Shown: positions 16,421-25,603 of the stretch, piece by piece
Layout: each line of letters opens with the position of its first letter
Numbering within the stretch: the stretch's first letter is position 1
Source of the DNA: Gymnodinialimonas ulvae
GTDB taxonomy: Bacteria; Pseudomonadota; Alphaproteobacteria; Rhodobacterales; Rhodobacteraceae
NCBI RefSeq assembly: GCF_037543845.1
Contig: NZ_JBBIFX010000004.1
Coordinates: 1 to 64,000, forward strand
DNA length: 64,000 nt
Direction: 5' to 3'
Notes under the pieces: model-generated
Told to the model about the DNA's origin: nothing
Databases searched by the model: none
The model's input: the letters and a program-made list of their open reading frames with translations, nothing else
Made by a program: the position numbers and the translations under genes

Positions 16421-18087
16421 CACAGCCACGTATCCGCTGCGCTATTTACACCCGCAAATCCTCCGAGGAAGGGTTGGATCAGGACTTCAACTCGCTCGAT
16501 GTGCAGCACGAGGCCTGCGCTGCCTACGTCGCCAGCCAGCGCCATGAGGGATGGAGGTTGCTCCCCGCGCGCTACGATGATGGCGGGCTGTCCGGTGGCA
16601 CGCTGGAACGCCCGGCCCTTCAGCGGCTCATGACGGACATCGGCGCCGGACGCATCGACATGATCGTCGTCTACAAGATCGATCGCCTCACACGGTCTTT
16701 GGCCGACTTCGCCAAACTGGTCGAGCGCCTGGAGGCAGCAAAGTGTTCCTTCGTCTCCGTCACGCAGGCCTTTAATACATCCTCGTCGATGGGTCGCCTG
16801 ACGCTCAACGTTCTCCTTTCCTTTGCGCAATTCGAACGCGAGGTCACTGCCGAGAGGATCCGCGACAAGATCGCCGCTTCAAAGAAGAAGGGCCTCTGGA
16901 TGGGAGGCGTGGCGCCCATTGGATATGCTTCTCACCCCGATCCAACCCGCCGCGAGCTCGTCGTCAATGAAGCCGAGGCCAACACTGTCCGGCACATCTT
17001 CAAGCTCTATCGCGAACACCGATGCCTCAACGCTGTCGCAGCAGCAGCCGAGGCAGAGGGTCTGAGATCAAAACGGCATCATTTCCGATCGGGCCGCGTT
17101 CAAGGCGGCACTAGGTTCAGCCGCGGCCAGATCCATAAACTGCTTACCAATCCAGTTTACATTGGGAAGATCCGGCACAAAGACGCGGTCTACCCCGGCC
17201 TGCATGCCGCGATCCTTGATCAAGCCATCTGGGATGACGTGCAGCACCTGTTGCAGGAAGCCAGTGCCAAACGCCGGGGTGCCGAAGCTGGTGTGGTGCC
17301 GGAGAGTGTCGCCCCCCTCAAAGGCAAAGTCCGCGATGAGACCGGCGATCTGCTAACCCCAAGCCACACGCGGCGCGGCGGGAAGGTCCGACGGTATTAC
17401 GTCTCCAACCGGTTGATCTCCGGCGGCGTCGATCCGACGGGCTGGCGCTTGCCTGCCAAAGGTCTTGAGGATGAGATTACCAGCCTAGTCGCCGGCCACT
17501 TATTGGATCACACGCAGCGCCATGACGTTCTCACCGTGGCAGATGCTGCGACGTCAACAAAAGCTTCGAAGGCGATTGAGGCGCTTGCCCAAAGCATCAA
17601 AGCGGATGGTGCAGGAGCAACAGCAGCCTTAATCACCAGCGCAAACCTGCAGGCCGGACAGATCACGATCGACCTGGATCTATCAGCGATTGCAAGCCAT
17701 GCGGCCCTATCCCCAGCAGATCTGACACCCAGCCTGTCTCGATTGACATCAGCATTCACCGCCAAACGCCGTGGCATTGAGACCCGGATTATCGCCGGTG
17801 CGCGCCAGCCCGCACCCGATAACACTCTCGTCCGCGCCCTGCGTCATGCGCATCTCTGGGCCGATCAACTCAAGACCGGCACACCAATGGTGCAGATCGC
17901 GGAAGAGGCAAAAGTTTCCGCACGATACGTTGCGAAGCTGGTGCCGCTCACCGGATTGTCGCCTCGCATCCAGAGTGCGATCATCGCTGGCAGCCAACCC
18001 ATCGACATGACACTCGAGTCTCTTGTGCGCCGCCCGCCGCCCCTCGACTGGGCCGAACAGCATCGCCGCTTTGGCATCGCCGGCTGA
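16417..18087 (+). CDS. Large serine recombinase
   Basis: A 556-residue site-specific recombinase. The N-terminal resolvase domain (1-150) has the catalytic serine in YTRKSSEEG (S15), the RIDMIVVYKIDRLTRS strand and QFEREVTAERIRDKI. The recombinase domain follows (about 160-270: GGVAPIGYASHPDPTRRELVV; KLLTNPVYIGKIRHKDAVYPGLH), then a zinc-ribbon/coiled-coil region weaker than usual and a C-terminal HTH-like tail (VSARYVAKLVPLTGLSPRIQ). Such enzymes integrate or excise elements or invert DNA. It closes the DUF3489-DUF2924-recombinase cassette and lies 365 bases from a tRNA-Ser gene. Confidence 0.9.
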   Translation: MTQPRIRCAIYTRKSSEEGLDQDFNSLDVQHEACAAYVASQRHEGWRLLPARYDDGGLSGGTLERPALQRLMTDIGAGRIDMIVVYKIDRLTRSLADFAKLVERLEAAKCSFVSVTQAFNTSSSMGRLTLNVLLSFAQFEREVTAERIRDKIAASKKKGLWMGGVAPIGYASHPDPTRRELVVNEAEANTVRHIFKLYREHRCLNAVAAAAEAEGLRSKRHHFRSGRVQGGTRFSRGQIHKLLTNPVYIGKIRHKDAVYPGLHAAILDQAIWDDVQHLLQEASAKRRGAEAGVVPESVAPLKGKVRDETGDLLTPSHTRRGGKVRRYYVSNRLISGGVDPTGWRLPAKGLEDEITSLVAGHLLDHTQRHDVLTVADAATSTKASKAIEALAQSIKADGAGATAALITSANLQAGQITIDLDLSAIASHAALSPADLTPSLSRLTSAFTAKRRGIETRIIAGARQPAPDNTLVRALRHAHLWADQLKTGTPMVQIAEEAKVSARYVAKLVPLTGLSPRIQSAIIAGSQPIDMTLESLVRRPPPLDWAEQHRRFGIAG

Positions 18088-18093
18088 GCTGGC

Positions 18094-18280
18094 TTCCCTG
18101 TTTATTAGAATTTCTTTCCCTGCATCGCCCCTGTTCCGCTCCTGTTATCGCGGGGAGAATTCCCTGTTATTGTGCGTAGGGAATTGGTGCGCAAACAACT
18201 GAATTTGCGGGGCTATTCTGGATGAAAACCTACGGATTCTCCCGAAAACGATCGAACTTCCCTGAAAATTCCCTGTTATT
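18094..18280. repeat. TTCCCTGTTATT direct repeats downstream of the recombinase
   Basis: AATTCCCTGTTATT occurs exactly at 18158-18171 and 18267-18280; a variant TTCCCTGTTTATT is at 18094-18106 and a partial copy (CTTCCCTG) near 18257. The first exact copy also forms an inverted pair with AGGGAATT (AATTCCCT 18158-18165, AGGGAATT 18178-18185). The region 18088-18452 has no gene. The repeats may be recombinase binding sites, an attachment site or regulatory sites for the cassette; their placement between recombinase and tRNA favours a role in recombination. Confidence 0.5.
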
Positions 18281-18452
18281 CGAAACAGCCCACAAAAGCG
18301 CACCGGCGTTTTACGGCCACTGAGACGCTTAGCAATATCGGCGGGGATGGCAGGCCACGGTGCGTCTACGGCTCAGGATCACCCCAGCAACCCACGGAAA
18401 TTGCGGAGCAATCTAACGCAAATAGGAACTGGGGAAATGAGACCGGGGTCAG

Positions 18453-18542
18453 TGGCGGAGGAGGTGGGATTCGAACCCACGGTACGCTTTCACGCACGCC
18501 GGTTTTCAAGACCGGTGCATTCGACCACTCTGCCACTCCTCC
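18453..18542 (-). tRNA. tRNA-Ser(UGA)
   Basis: A 90-base gene including encoded CCA. The acceptor stem is GGAGGAG/CTCCTCC, with discriminator G. The anticodon loop CTTGAAA sits on stem CCGGT/ACCGG, giving anticodon UGA. A long class II variable arm (GCGTGCGTGAAAGCGTACC region) and a standard TpsiC arm (GTGGGTTCGAATCCCAC) are present. It appears intact although next to the recombinase cassette. Confidence 0.95.
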
Positions 18543-18760
18543 GGCGGGTCTGTGCCATGGCGATACTGTGACATCTGTGATTCTGAAACCCGCACCGCAA
18601 CAGCGGAATTCACAAGCCACCTTTTCAGACGCGAATCACTGCGCTATCGTGCGTCCATACAGGTGCGTTTCGAAAAATCGGGACGCGGGCCGGCAACGAC
18701 CGGACACAACGGAAAAACCACAAAAACACCGCGCAGATCTCGCGTGGGACCAGAGCAGAG

Positions 18761-19699
18761 ATGAGCAGTATGACACAAAATCGCCCCACGCCCCGCGTCC
18801 GTCTCGCGCTTGCGCTTGTGCCGCTAATGGCCCTGTCCGCCTGCATGGGCGAGGACGGCGAATTCTTCAATTCCCGCAATGCCGAGGCCGATGGACCGGC
18901 TCCGATCGGCGCCACCCGCCTGGTGGAACGCGACGTTGAAGCGCCTGAAATATTTGAGGAAACCGCAGAAGGTCTGTGGGATGGACGCCCCTCTCTCGGG
19001 GGGGTTTGGGTCGCGCATCCCGATGTTGGTGACCCCGAACGCGTGATCATCCGCAACGATGAGAATGGCCGTTTCGTGATCGGTGCCCTGTTCCGTCGCG
19101 AACGTGACAATCCCGGGCCTGATCTGCAGATCTCGTCTGACGCCGCCGCAGCCCTCGGGGTTCTGGCCGGCGACCCGACCGTGCTCAACGTCACGGCGCT
19201 GCGCCGTGAAGAAGTTGCTGAAACGGCCGATGCCGCACCGGACGCAAGTGCGCCGGGCTCTGCGGCAGACGAAGCACTCCTCTCCGACGAGCAGGTCGCG
19301 GCCTCCGCAGCCGCCGCTGCAATCACCGCAACCCCGCTGGATGGCGCAAGCGACATTGCCACCACAGCCGCCGCTGCCATCGACGCCGCCGCGCCCACAC
19401 CGGAGGCCGATCCCGCCCCCGAGGCTGCTCCCGTGGCCGCGCGCACCCCCGCGCCCACTGGCGATCTTGAGCGCGCCTATGTCCAGATCGGCATCTTCTC
19501 TGTGCAAGAAAACGCCACCAACACCGGGCAGGCCTTGCGCAATGCGGGGCTAGAGCCCACAATCTATGACCAGTCGAGCAACGGTGGCCAGTTCTGGCGC
19601 GTTGTCGTTGGCCCCGCTCAAAGCGAAGCCAACCGCGATGCGATCCTTGCAAGTGTCCGGGATCTCGGCTTTGACGATGCTTATTTCGTAAGTCGATAG
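18761..19699 (+). CDS. SPOR-domain lipoprotein
   Basis: A 312-residue envelope protein. The N-terminal signal ends in a lipobox (ALSAC, Cys at residue 28), so it is probably lipid-anchored. A low-complexity Ala/Pro-rich linker (about 150-225) leads to a C-terminal SPOR domain (about 230-312: YVQIGIFSVQENATNTGQALR; FWRVVVGPAQSEANRDA), which binds denuded peptidoglycan at division sites. A second ATG at 18770 is an alternative start. Six bases separate it from the carboxypeptidase gene, and the two are commonly co-transcribed in Rhodobacteraceae. Confidence 0.82.
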   Translation: MSSMTQNRPTPRVRLALALVPLMALSACMGEDGEFFNSRNAEADGPAPIGATRLVERDVEAPEIFEETAEGLWDGRPSLGGVWVAHPDVGDPERVIIRNDENGRFVIGALFRRERDNPGPDLQISSDAAAALGVLAGDPTVLNVTALRREEVAETADAAPDASAPGSAADEALLSDEQVAASAAAAAITATPLDGASDIATTAAAAIDAAAPTPEADPAPEAAPVAARTPAPTGDLERAYVQIGIFSVQENATNTGQALRNAGLEPTIYDQSSNGGQFWRVVVGPAQSEANRDAILASVRDLGFDDAYFVSR

Positions 19700-19705
19700 G
19701 ACACC

Positions 19706-20923
19706 ATGCACAGCGCATTTCTGATCAGACCCGCCGCGACCCTCCTCGCGGCGGTTTTGTTTTTGCTCACCGCCCTGACCCACGCCATGGCGCAAGGCTA
19801 TGACACACAGGCGCGCGCCGCGTGGGTCTATGACCATTCCTCCGCTCAGGTGTTGATGGAGCTCGATGCCGACACCGCCCTGCCGCCGGCCTCCATGTCG
19901 AAGCTGATGACGCTTTTGATGACGTTTGAGGCCCTGCGCGATGGCCGGCTGACGTTGGAAACCCGTGTCCCCGTCTCCGAACACGCCATGAGCTTCGGCG
20001 GCTCCACGATGTTCCTCAACACCCAAGACCGCCCCACCATCGAAGAGCTGATCCGTGGCGTTGTCATCGTGTCGGGCAACGATGCCTCCGTCGTGCTTGG
20101 CGAAGCGCTCAGCCCCGATGGCACCGAAGACGGCTTCGCCGAATTGATGACGCAGCGCGCACGGCAGTTGGGCATGATGAATTCCACCTTCCGCAATGCC
20201 TCCGGCTGGCCCGCCGATGGCCACCGGATGTCGATGCGCGACCTTGGCATCCTCGCCGTCCGCCTGATCGAGGAATTCCCGGAATATTACGGCTATTTTG
20301 TCGAAACCGAGTTCGATTACGAAAACCGCTCGCCCGCCAACCGCTTCAATCGCAACCCGCTTTTGGGGTTGGGCATCGGCGCCGACGGCCTGAAAACCGG
20401 CCACACCCAAGAGGCAGGCTTTGGCCTTGTCGGCTCCGCGATGCAAGGCGACCGGCGCGTCACCTTTGTGATCACCGGCCTGCCCTCGGCCGAGGCACGC
20501 GCCACCGAATCCGAGCGCCTCGTGACCTGGGCCTTCCGCCAATTCGTGATGCGCGATCTGGTGGAACCGGGCGTTGAGCTGGCTCGCGCGCCCGTCTTCA
20601 TGGGGGCCGACACCAGCGTCGGCCTTGCCCCCGCCGAAGGCTTGGAAATGCTCGTCCCCGCGCTGCTTGACCCCGAAATTTCGGCCAGCGTCACCTATAC
20701 CAGCCCGCTGCCCGCCCCCGTCACCGAAGGCGCCGTGGTGGGCGAATTGCACATCGTGCAAGGCGTTCTGGGGGTCGAGGCCCGCGTGCCGCTTGTGGCC
20801 ATGGCCGACGTGCCGCGCGGCGGGCCGATGGTGCGCCTTGGGGCCGCTTGGGCCGATGTTCTGGGCATGGTGGGCCTTGGCGGCACCGACGAAGCCCCCC
20901 TCATCGAAGCCGCCGCCGACTGA
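19706..20923 (+). CDS. D-alanyl-D-alanine carboxypeptidase (PBP5/6 family)
   Basis: A 405-residue serine peptidase of the S11 family, exported by a signal peptide (1-29, ending MAQ). Active-site motifs: SMSK at 63-66 (nucleophile S63, K66), SGN at 123-125 and KTG at 230-232. It trims the terminal D-Ala of peptidoglycan pentapeptides in the periplasm. A C-terminal PBP5 domain (about 275-370) is present, but no strong amphipathic membrane anchor is seen; the tail is GTDEAPLIEAAAD. Follows the SPOR lipoprotein and precedes tmk. Confidence 0.92.
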   Translation: MHSAFLIRPAATLLAAVLFLLTALTHAMAQGYDTQARAAWVYDHSSAQVLMELDADTALPPASMSKLMTLLMTFEALRDGRLTLETRVPVSEHAMSFGGSTMFLNTQDRPTIEELIRGVVIVSGNDASVVLGEALSPDGTEDGFAELMTQRARQLGMMNSTFRNASGWPADGHRMSMRDLGILAVRLIEEFPEYYGYFVETEFDYENRSPANRFNRNPLLGLGIGADGLKTGHTQEAGFGLVGSAMQGDRRVTFVITGLPSAEARATESERLVTWAFRQFVMRDLVEPGVELARAPVFMGADTSVGLAPAEGLEMLVPALLDPEISASVTYTSPLPAPVTEGAVVGELHIVQGVLGVEARVPLVAMADVPRGGPMVRLGAAWADVLGMVGLGGTDEAPLIEAAAD

Positions 20924-21004
20924 CCCCGCGCCGCGTCTTGCCCTGTTCTGCGCGGCGTGCCATCCCTTGCGCTCACCATTGCCGAGCAAGGACAATCCGA
21001 CGCG

Positions 21005-21634
21005 ATGCCTGACCCCAAGGGCCTATTCATCAGTTTCGAGGGCATCGACGGCTCCGGCAAGTCCACGCAGGCCCGCAGGCTCGCCGATTGGCTGCGTGCG
21101 CAGGACCGCGATCCGGTCCTGACCCGCGAGCCGGGCGGCGCGCCGGGGGCCGAGGAAATCCGCAGACTGCTGGTCGAGGGCGCGCCCGAACGCTGGAGCC
21201 CCGAGACCGAAATCCTGCTATTCACTGCCGCGCGCCGCGATCATCTGGAACGCACGATCCGCCCCGCCCTGGAGGCCGGGCGCGATGTCGTCACCGATCG
21301 TTTCGCCGACAGCACGCGCGTTTATCAAGGCGCCACGCGTGGCGATTTGCGCGCGCTGGTGGATCGCATCCACGCCGATGCCATCGCGGTCGAACCCGAC
21401 TTGACGTTGGTGCTTGATATGGACCCCGAAGTGGCGCTTGACCGTGGCCTTGCGCGCCAAAGCGGCGAGGATCGGTTCGAGGAATTCGGCCTGCCGTTCC
21501 AACAAAAGCTGCGCGCGGGGTTTCTGGCCCTGATTGACGACCATCCCGACCGGTGTGTGTTGATCGACGCGACCTCTGATCCCGACACCATCGCCGCGCG
21601 CATCACGCAAGCCGTCGCCAAGCGTCTGCCCTAG
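21005..21634 (+). CDS. tmk: Thymidylate kinase
   Basis: A 209-residue P-loop kinase that phosphorylates dTMP to dTDP. Walker A is FEGIDGSGKST (11-21), the thymidylate-kinase signature is VVTDRFADSTRVYQG, and LID-region arginines are in RGLARQSGEDRFE. I start at ATG 21005, where the conserved N-terminus begins; the open frame reaches back to 20957 without family character. Length is normal. The tmk-holB-tatD-MBL order is a standard alphaproteobacterial housekeeping cluster. Confidence 0.95.
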   Translation: MPDPKGLFISFEGIDGSGKSTQARRLADWLRAQDRDPVLTREPGGAPGAEEIRRLLVEGAPERWSPETEILLFTAARRDHLERTIRPALEAGRDVVTDRFADSTRVYQGATRGDLRALVDRIHADAIAVEPDLTLVLDMDPEVALDRGLARQSGEDRFEEFGLPFQQKLRAGFLALIDDHPDRCVLIDATSDPDTIAARITQAVAKRLP

Positions 21635-21671
21635 ACCATTTTCGCCTGCCCCCGGCGCGCGCGCGTGCTAC

Positions 21672-22805
21672 ATGGCGGATATGTCCGATGACGCCCCGCT
21701 CGAATCCGATCGCCTTGACGGCGCGCCGCACCCGCGCGACACCGCGCGCCTGTTTGGCCATGCCGGGCCGGAGGCCGAATTCCTGACCGCCGCCACTTCG
21801 GGCCGCATGCCCCATGGCTGGCTGCTGACCGGGCCGCGCGGCATCGGCAAAGCCACCTTCGCCTGGCGCGCCGCGCGCTTTCTTCTCGCCACGCCGCCGG
21901 TCGCCGCCAACGACATGTTCGGTGCCCCGCCGCCGCCCACATCGCTCGACATCGACCCCGAGCATCCCGTCGCCCGCCGCATGGCCGCCCTGTCCGAGCC
22001 GGGCCTTTACCTGCTCCGCCGTCCGGTCGACGACAAGGATGCGAAAAAGCTAAAGACCGTGATCACCGTCGACGAAGTGCGCGGGCTCAAGGGCTTTTTC
22101 CACATGTCCGCGGGCGATGGCCGCCGCGTTGTGATCGTCGACAGCGCCGATGAAATGAACCCCTCCGCCGCCAATGCCCTGCTCAAGGAACTCGAAGAAC
22201 CCCCCGAAGGCGCGGTCCTGTTCCTGATCTCGCACCGCCCCTCGGGCCTTTTACCCACGATCCGCTCGCGCTGCCGTACATTGCGCTTCACCGCACTGGA
22301 CGATGCGGATCTCGCCGCCGCCCTGATCCAGGCCGGGTCCGAGCCGCCCGAAGGCATCGCGCTGGCCAATCTCGCCCAAGGTTCCGTCGGGGCCGCGATC
22401 ACGCTTGGCGAACAAGGCGGGCCTGCGCTCTATGGCGACATCATGCGTTTGATGGACACGCTGCCCAACATGGACCGCGCGCTGGCCCTCAAACTCGCCG
22501 AAGCGACTGCGGGCAAGGCGGGCGAGGCACGCTTCGCCCTCACGCTCAGCTTGCTGGAAACCGCGCTGGCCCGCGCCGCGCGTCTGGGCGCCACGGGCCA
22601 AGCTCCGCCCGACATCACCCCGGGCGAGGCCGCCACCCTCGCCCGCCTCGCCCCCACGCCTGCCCGCGCCCGCGACTGGGCCAACCTCGCGCAGTCGCTC
22701 ACCGCACGCGCGCGTCAGGGTAAGGCCGTTAACCTTGACCCCGCCGCGCTCATCTTCGATATCTTCCTCGATCTGGACCGCACCGCGGCCCGCCTTGCCG
22801 CGTGA
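21672..22805 (+). CDS. holB: DNA polymerase III delta-prime subunit
   Basis: A 377-residue clamp-loader subunit. N-terminal AAA+ module: GHAGPEAEFLTAATSGRMPHG, WLLTGPRGIGKATFAWRAA (P-loop-like), RRVVIVDSADEMNPSAANALLKELEEPP (sensor/Walker B region) and the SRC motif (IRSRCRTLRF). The C-terminal helical collar domain follows from about residue 240. Starts at ATG 21672 or nine bases on at 21681. Acts with the clamp loader to place the beta clamp on DNA. Follows tmk closely and precedes tatD. Confidence 0.92.
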   Translation: MADMSDDAPLESDRLDGAPHPRDTARLFGHAGPEAEFLTAATSGRMPHGWLLTGPRGIGKATFAWRAARFLLATPPVAANDMFGAPPPPTSLDIDPEHPVARRMAALSEPGLYLLRRPVDDKDAKKLKTVITVDEVRGLKGFFHMSAGDGRRVVIVDSADEMNPSAANALLKELEEPPEGAVLFLISHRPSGLLPTIRSRCRTLRFTALDDADLAAALIQAGSEPPEGIALANLAQGSVGAAITLGEQGGPALYGDIMRLMDTLPNMDRALALKLAEATAGKAGEARFALTLSLLETALARAARLGATGQAPPDITPGEAATLARLAPTPARARDWANLAQSLTARARQGKAVNLDPAALIFDIFLDLDRTAARLAA

Positions 22806-22812
22806 GCGCCCC

Positions 22813-23616
22813 ATGACCCAACCCCATATCGTCGACAGCCATTGTCACCTCGATTTCGACAGCCTCGCGTCCGACCTGCCCGACGTGATCGCCCGCGCCC
22901 TCGACGCCGGTGTTACCCGTATGGTCACGATCTGCACGCGCCTCCGGAACGCGCCCGCCGTGCAAGCCATCGCCGAGGCCCACGCGCCCGTCTTCTGGGC
23001 CGGTGGCACGCACCCGATGTCCGCCGCCGAGGAACCCCTCGCCACGCTCGACGACCTCATCACCCTGGCCGGGCACCCGAAATTCGTCGGCATCGGCGAG
23101 ACCGGCCTCGACTACCACTACACCGCCGACACCAAGCCCATCCAACAAGAAAGCCTGCGCCTGCATATCGAAGCCGCGCGGCAAACCCGCCTGCCGCTCA
23201 TCATCCATTCCCGCGACGCCGATGACGACATGGCCCGCATCCTGACCGACGAACACCGCGCAGGCCCCTTCACCTGCGTCATGCATTGCTTCAGCTCATC
23301 GCCCGAGCTGGCCCGCGCCGCCCTCGATCTCGGCTTCTACCTCTCGATGTCGGGCATCGCCGCCTTTCCCAAATCCGGCGCCTTGCGGGATATCTTCGCA
23401 AGCGCGCCCCTCGACCGCATCCTTGTGGAAACCGACAGCCCCTACCTCGCGCCCCCGCCCCATCGCGGCAAACGCAACGAACCCGCCTTCACCGCCCACA
23501 CCGCGCACACCGGCGCCGAGATCTTCGGCCTGCCCTACGCCGATTTCGCCGCCCAGACCTCCGCCAATTTCGACCGGCTGTTCTGGAAAGCCGCCGCCAC
23601 CCCGAAAGCCGCGTAG
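22813..23616 (+). CDS. tatD: TatD-family metal-dependent DNase
   Basis: A 267-residue amidohydrolase-fold protein. Metal ligands are visible: HCHLD near residue 11, GETGLDYHY, IIHSRDADDD, VMHCFSS and LVETDSPYLAP. The family includes 3'-5' DNA exonucleases and D-aminoacyl hydrolases. ATG 22813 is seven bases after the holB stop; the frame is open further upstream but that overlaps holB. The next gene begins one base after the stop codon. Confidence 0.93.
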   Translation: MTQPHIVDSHCHLDFDSLASDLPDVIARALDAGVTRMVTICTRLRNAPAVQAIAEAHAPVFWAGGTHPMSAAEEPLATLDDLITLAGHPKFVGIGETGLDYHYTADTKPIQQESLRLHIEAARQTRLPLIIHSRDADDDMARILTDEHRAGPFTCVMHCFSSSPELARAALDLGFYLSMSGIAAFPKSGALRDIFASAPLDRILVETDSPYLAPPPHRGKRNEPAFTAHTAHTGAEIFGLPYADFAAQTSANFDRLFWKAAATPKAA

Positions 23617-23617
23617 A

Positions 23618-24415
23618 ATGGCTGAAACCCGCTTCACCATTCTCGGTTGCGGCTCCTCTGGCGGCGTGCCCCGGCTTGGCGGCCATTGGGGTGCCTGCGA
23701 TCCGGCAAACCCCAAAAACACCCGTCGCCGCTGCTCGCTCCTGGTCGAACGCAAGACCGACAACGGCACCACCGCCGTTCTGATCGACACCTCGCCGGAC
23801 CTGCGCGCGCAGCTTCTTGACGCGGGCATCGGGCGGCTCGACGCCGTGCTCTACACCCATGCCCATGCCGACCATGTCCACGGCCTCGATGACCTGCGCA
23901 TGATCGTCTTCAACATGCGCGCGCGCCTGCCGGTCTATGCCGATGGCGCCACCACGAACGACCTGCTCAGCCGCTTCGGCTACGCCTTCGTGCAGCCGCC
24001 CGGCTCCGCCTATCCGCCGATCCTCGACATCCACGGGATAGACGGCGATGTCACCATCGACGGGCCCGGCGGTCCACTCACCTTCACCCCGCTCGAAGTC
24101 GCCCACGGCAATATCCACGCCCTTGGCTTCCGCGTGGGCGACGTGGCCTACCTGCCCGATGTCTCCGATATCCCAGACGACGTCTGGCCCAGGCTCGCGG
24201 GCCTCGACACCTGGATCCTCGACGCCCTGCGCCGCGACCCGCACCCCTCGCACAGCCACCTGGCCAACTCGCTGTCATGGATCGAACGCGCCGCCCCGCG
24301 CCGCGCCGTGCTGACCAACATGCACATCGATCTCGACTACCAGACGGTGCGCGAGGAAACCCCCGACCACGTCGAGCCCGCATTCGATGGGATGTGCATC
24401 ACCGCGCCTGGGTAA
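23618..24415 (+). CDS. MBL-fold metallo-hydrolase (PhnP-like)
   Basis: A 265-residue metallo-beta-lactamase-fold hydrolase. The zinc motif is THAHADHVHGLDD; conserved N-terminal ILGCGSSGGVPRLGG and C-terminal TNMHIDLDYQTV are characteristic of the group that includes PhnP (phosphoribosyl 1,2-cyclic phosphate phosphodiesterase). In roseobacters this gene almost always follows tatD, and its natural substrate is probably a cyclic phosphodiester. ATG 23618 is separated from tatD's TAG by one base, so translation is coupled. Confidence 0.85.
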   Translation: MAETRFTILGCGSSGGVPRLGGHWGACDPANPKNTRRRCSLLVERKTDNGTTAVLIDTSPDLRAQLLDAGIGRLDAVLYTHAHADHVHGLDDLRMIVFNMRARLPVYADGATTNDLLSRFGYAFVQPPGSAYPPILDIHGIDGDVTIDGPGGPLTFTPLEVAHGNIHALGFRVGDVAYLPDVSDIPDDVWPRLAGLDTWILDALRRDPHPSHSHLANSLSWIERAAPRRAVLTNMHIDLDYQTVREETPDHVEPAFDGMCITAPG

Positions 24416-24592
24416 ACGCACCCTCGCGCGCACCTCCGCGCCCAAACGCGCCACGGAGGGGCCATTCCTCCACGCCCACCTGACGCGTGCGGCGCGCGGA
24501 TGCGGCCCAAAGCACCGGAGCAGCACCGCGGGTGCGCGCAGCGCGCACCGCCTCACATTCCCTTCCCCAACCGAACCCGCTAAGCCGGACCC

Positions 24593-25519
24593 ATGCTCGA
24601 CCTCCTCGCCATCGTCCTGCCCGTCTTCCTCGTCGTTGGCGCAGGGTACGCCGCCGTCTGGCGCGGGCTGTTCAAGGACAGCGCGGTGGACGGGCTCATG
24701 GCCTTCACCCAGAAATTCGCCATCCCCTGCCTGCTGTTCTCGGCCATCGCCACGCTGGATCTGGGCGCGGAACTCGACCTCGGGCTGCTCATCGCCTTCT
24801 ACTCCGGCTCCACCCTGTGTTTCTTCGCGGGCCTGTTCGGCGCGCGGCTGCTGTTCAACCGCCCCTGGACCGACAGCGTCGCCATCGGCTTCTCCGCGCT
24901 CTTCGCCAACACCGTCCTTCTGGGCCTGCCGATCTCCGAACGCGCTTACGGCGTCGATGCCCTTGGGCCGAACTATACCATAATCGCCTTCCACGCGGCC
25001 TTCTGCTACCTGCTCGGCATCACCACGATGGAGATCGTGCGCGCCGAAACCCGTGGCGTGCGGCTCGCGGGCACCGTCGTGAAGGCGATGTTCCAGAACT
25101 CCCTGATGATCGGCATCGGCCTGGGCTTCATCGTCAATCTCACCGGCCTGCCGATCCCCGGCGTGCTGCGCGAGGCGCTCGACCTGATGATCCGCGCCGC
25201 CCTTCCGGCCGCACTCTTTGGCCTCGGCGGCGTGCTCTACCGCTACCGCCCCGAAGGAGACGTGGGCGTGATTGCGATGATCTGCGGCCTGTCCCTGATC
25301 ATGCACCCGGCCGTGGCCTTCGGACTGGGCACCGGCCTCGGGCTCAGCACGCCACAACTCCAATCCGCCGTCATCACCGCCGCCATGGCCCCCGGCGTGA
25401 ACACCTATATCTTCGCCGACATGTACGGCTGCGCCCGGCGCGTCGCGGCCACGTCGGTGCTGGTCGGAACCGCCCTGACCGTCCTCACCGCCGCTGCGTG
25501 GATTGCAATCGTGGGATGA
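24593..25519 (+). CDS. AEC-family transporter (auxin efflux carrier type)
   Basis: A 308-residue membrane protein with about ten hydrophobic segments in two halves, as in the AEC/bile-acid-transporter-like family: LLAIVLPVFLVVGAGYAAVW, GFSALFANTVLLGLPISERAYG, and in the second half ALFGLGGVLYRY and AAMAPGVNTYIFADMYG. Bacterial members such as MdcF export or import malonate, malate or similar acids. The 24416-24592 gap upstream shows nothing notable. It ends the cluster and is followed by the MarR unit. Confidence 0.85.
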   Translation: MLDLLAIVLPVFLVVGAGYAAVWRGLFKDSAVDGLMAFTQKFAIPCLLFSAIATLDLGAELDLGLLIAFYSGSTLCFFAGLFGARLLFNRPWTDSVAIGFSALFANTVLLGLPISERAYGVDALGPNYTIIAFHAAFCYLLGITTMEIVRAETRGVRLAGTVVKAMFQNSLMIGIGLGFIVNLTGLPIPGVLREALDLMIRAALPAALFGLGGVLYRYRPEGDVGVIAMICGLSLIMHPAVAFGLGTGLGLSTPQLQSAVITAAMAPGVNTYIFADMYGCARRVAATSVLVGTALTVLTAAAWIAIVG

Positions 25520-25603
25520 ACCCCTGCGACGCCAGCGCGTGTTCGCTATGGCGCGGCGAAGAGCGGGTTTGAGCCCAGACCTACCGGATGCTGCACGATG
25601 CAC

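Noticed and set aside
18453..18542. tRNA-Ser as a disrupted attachment site
   Set aside because: The tRNA is complete with CCA and I found no duplicate of its 3' end at the left side of the module.
19550..20995. Open frame of 481 codons on the minus strand over the carboxypeptidase gene
   Set aside because: Opposite strand of a gene with intact SxxK, SGN and KTG motifs; no independent support.
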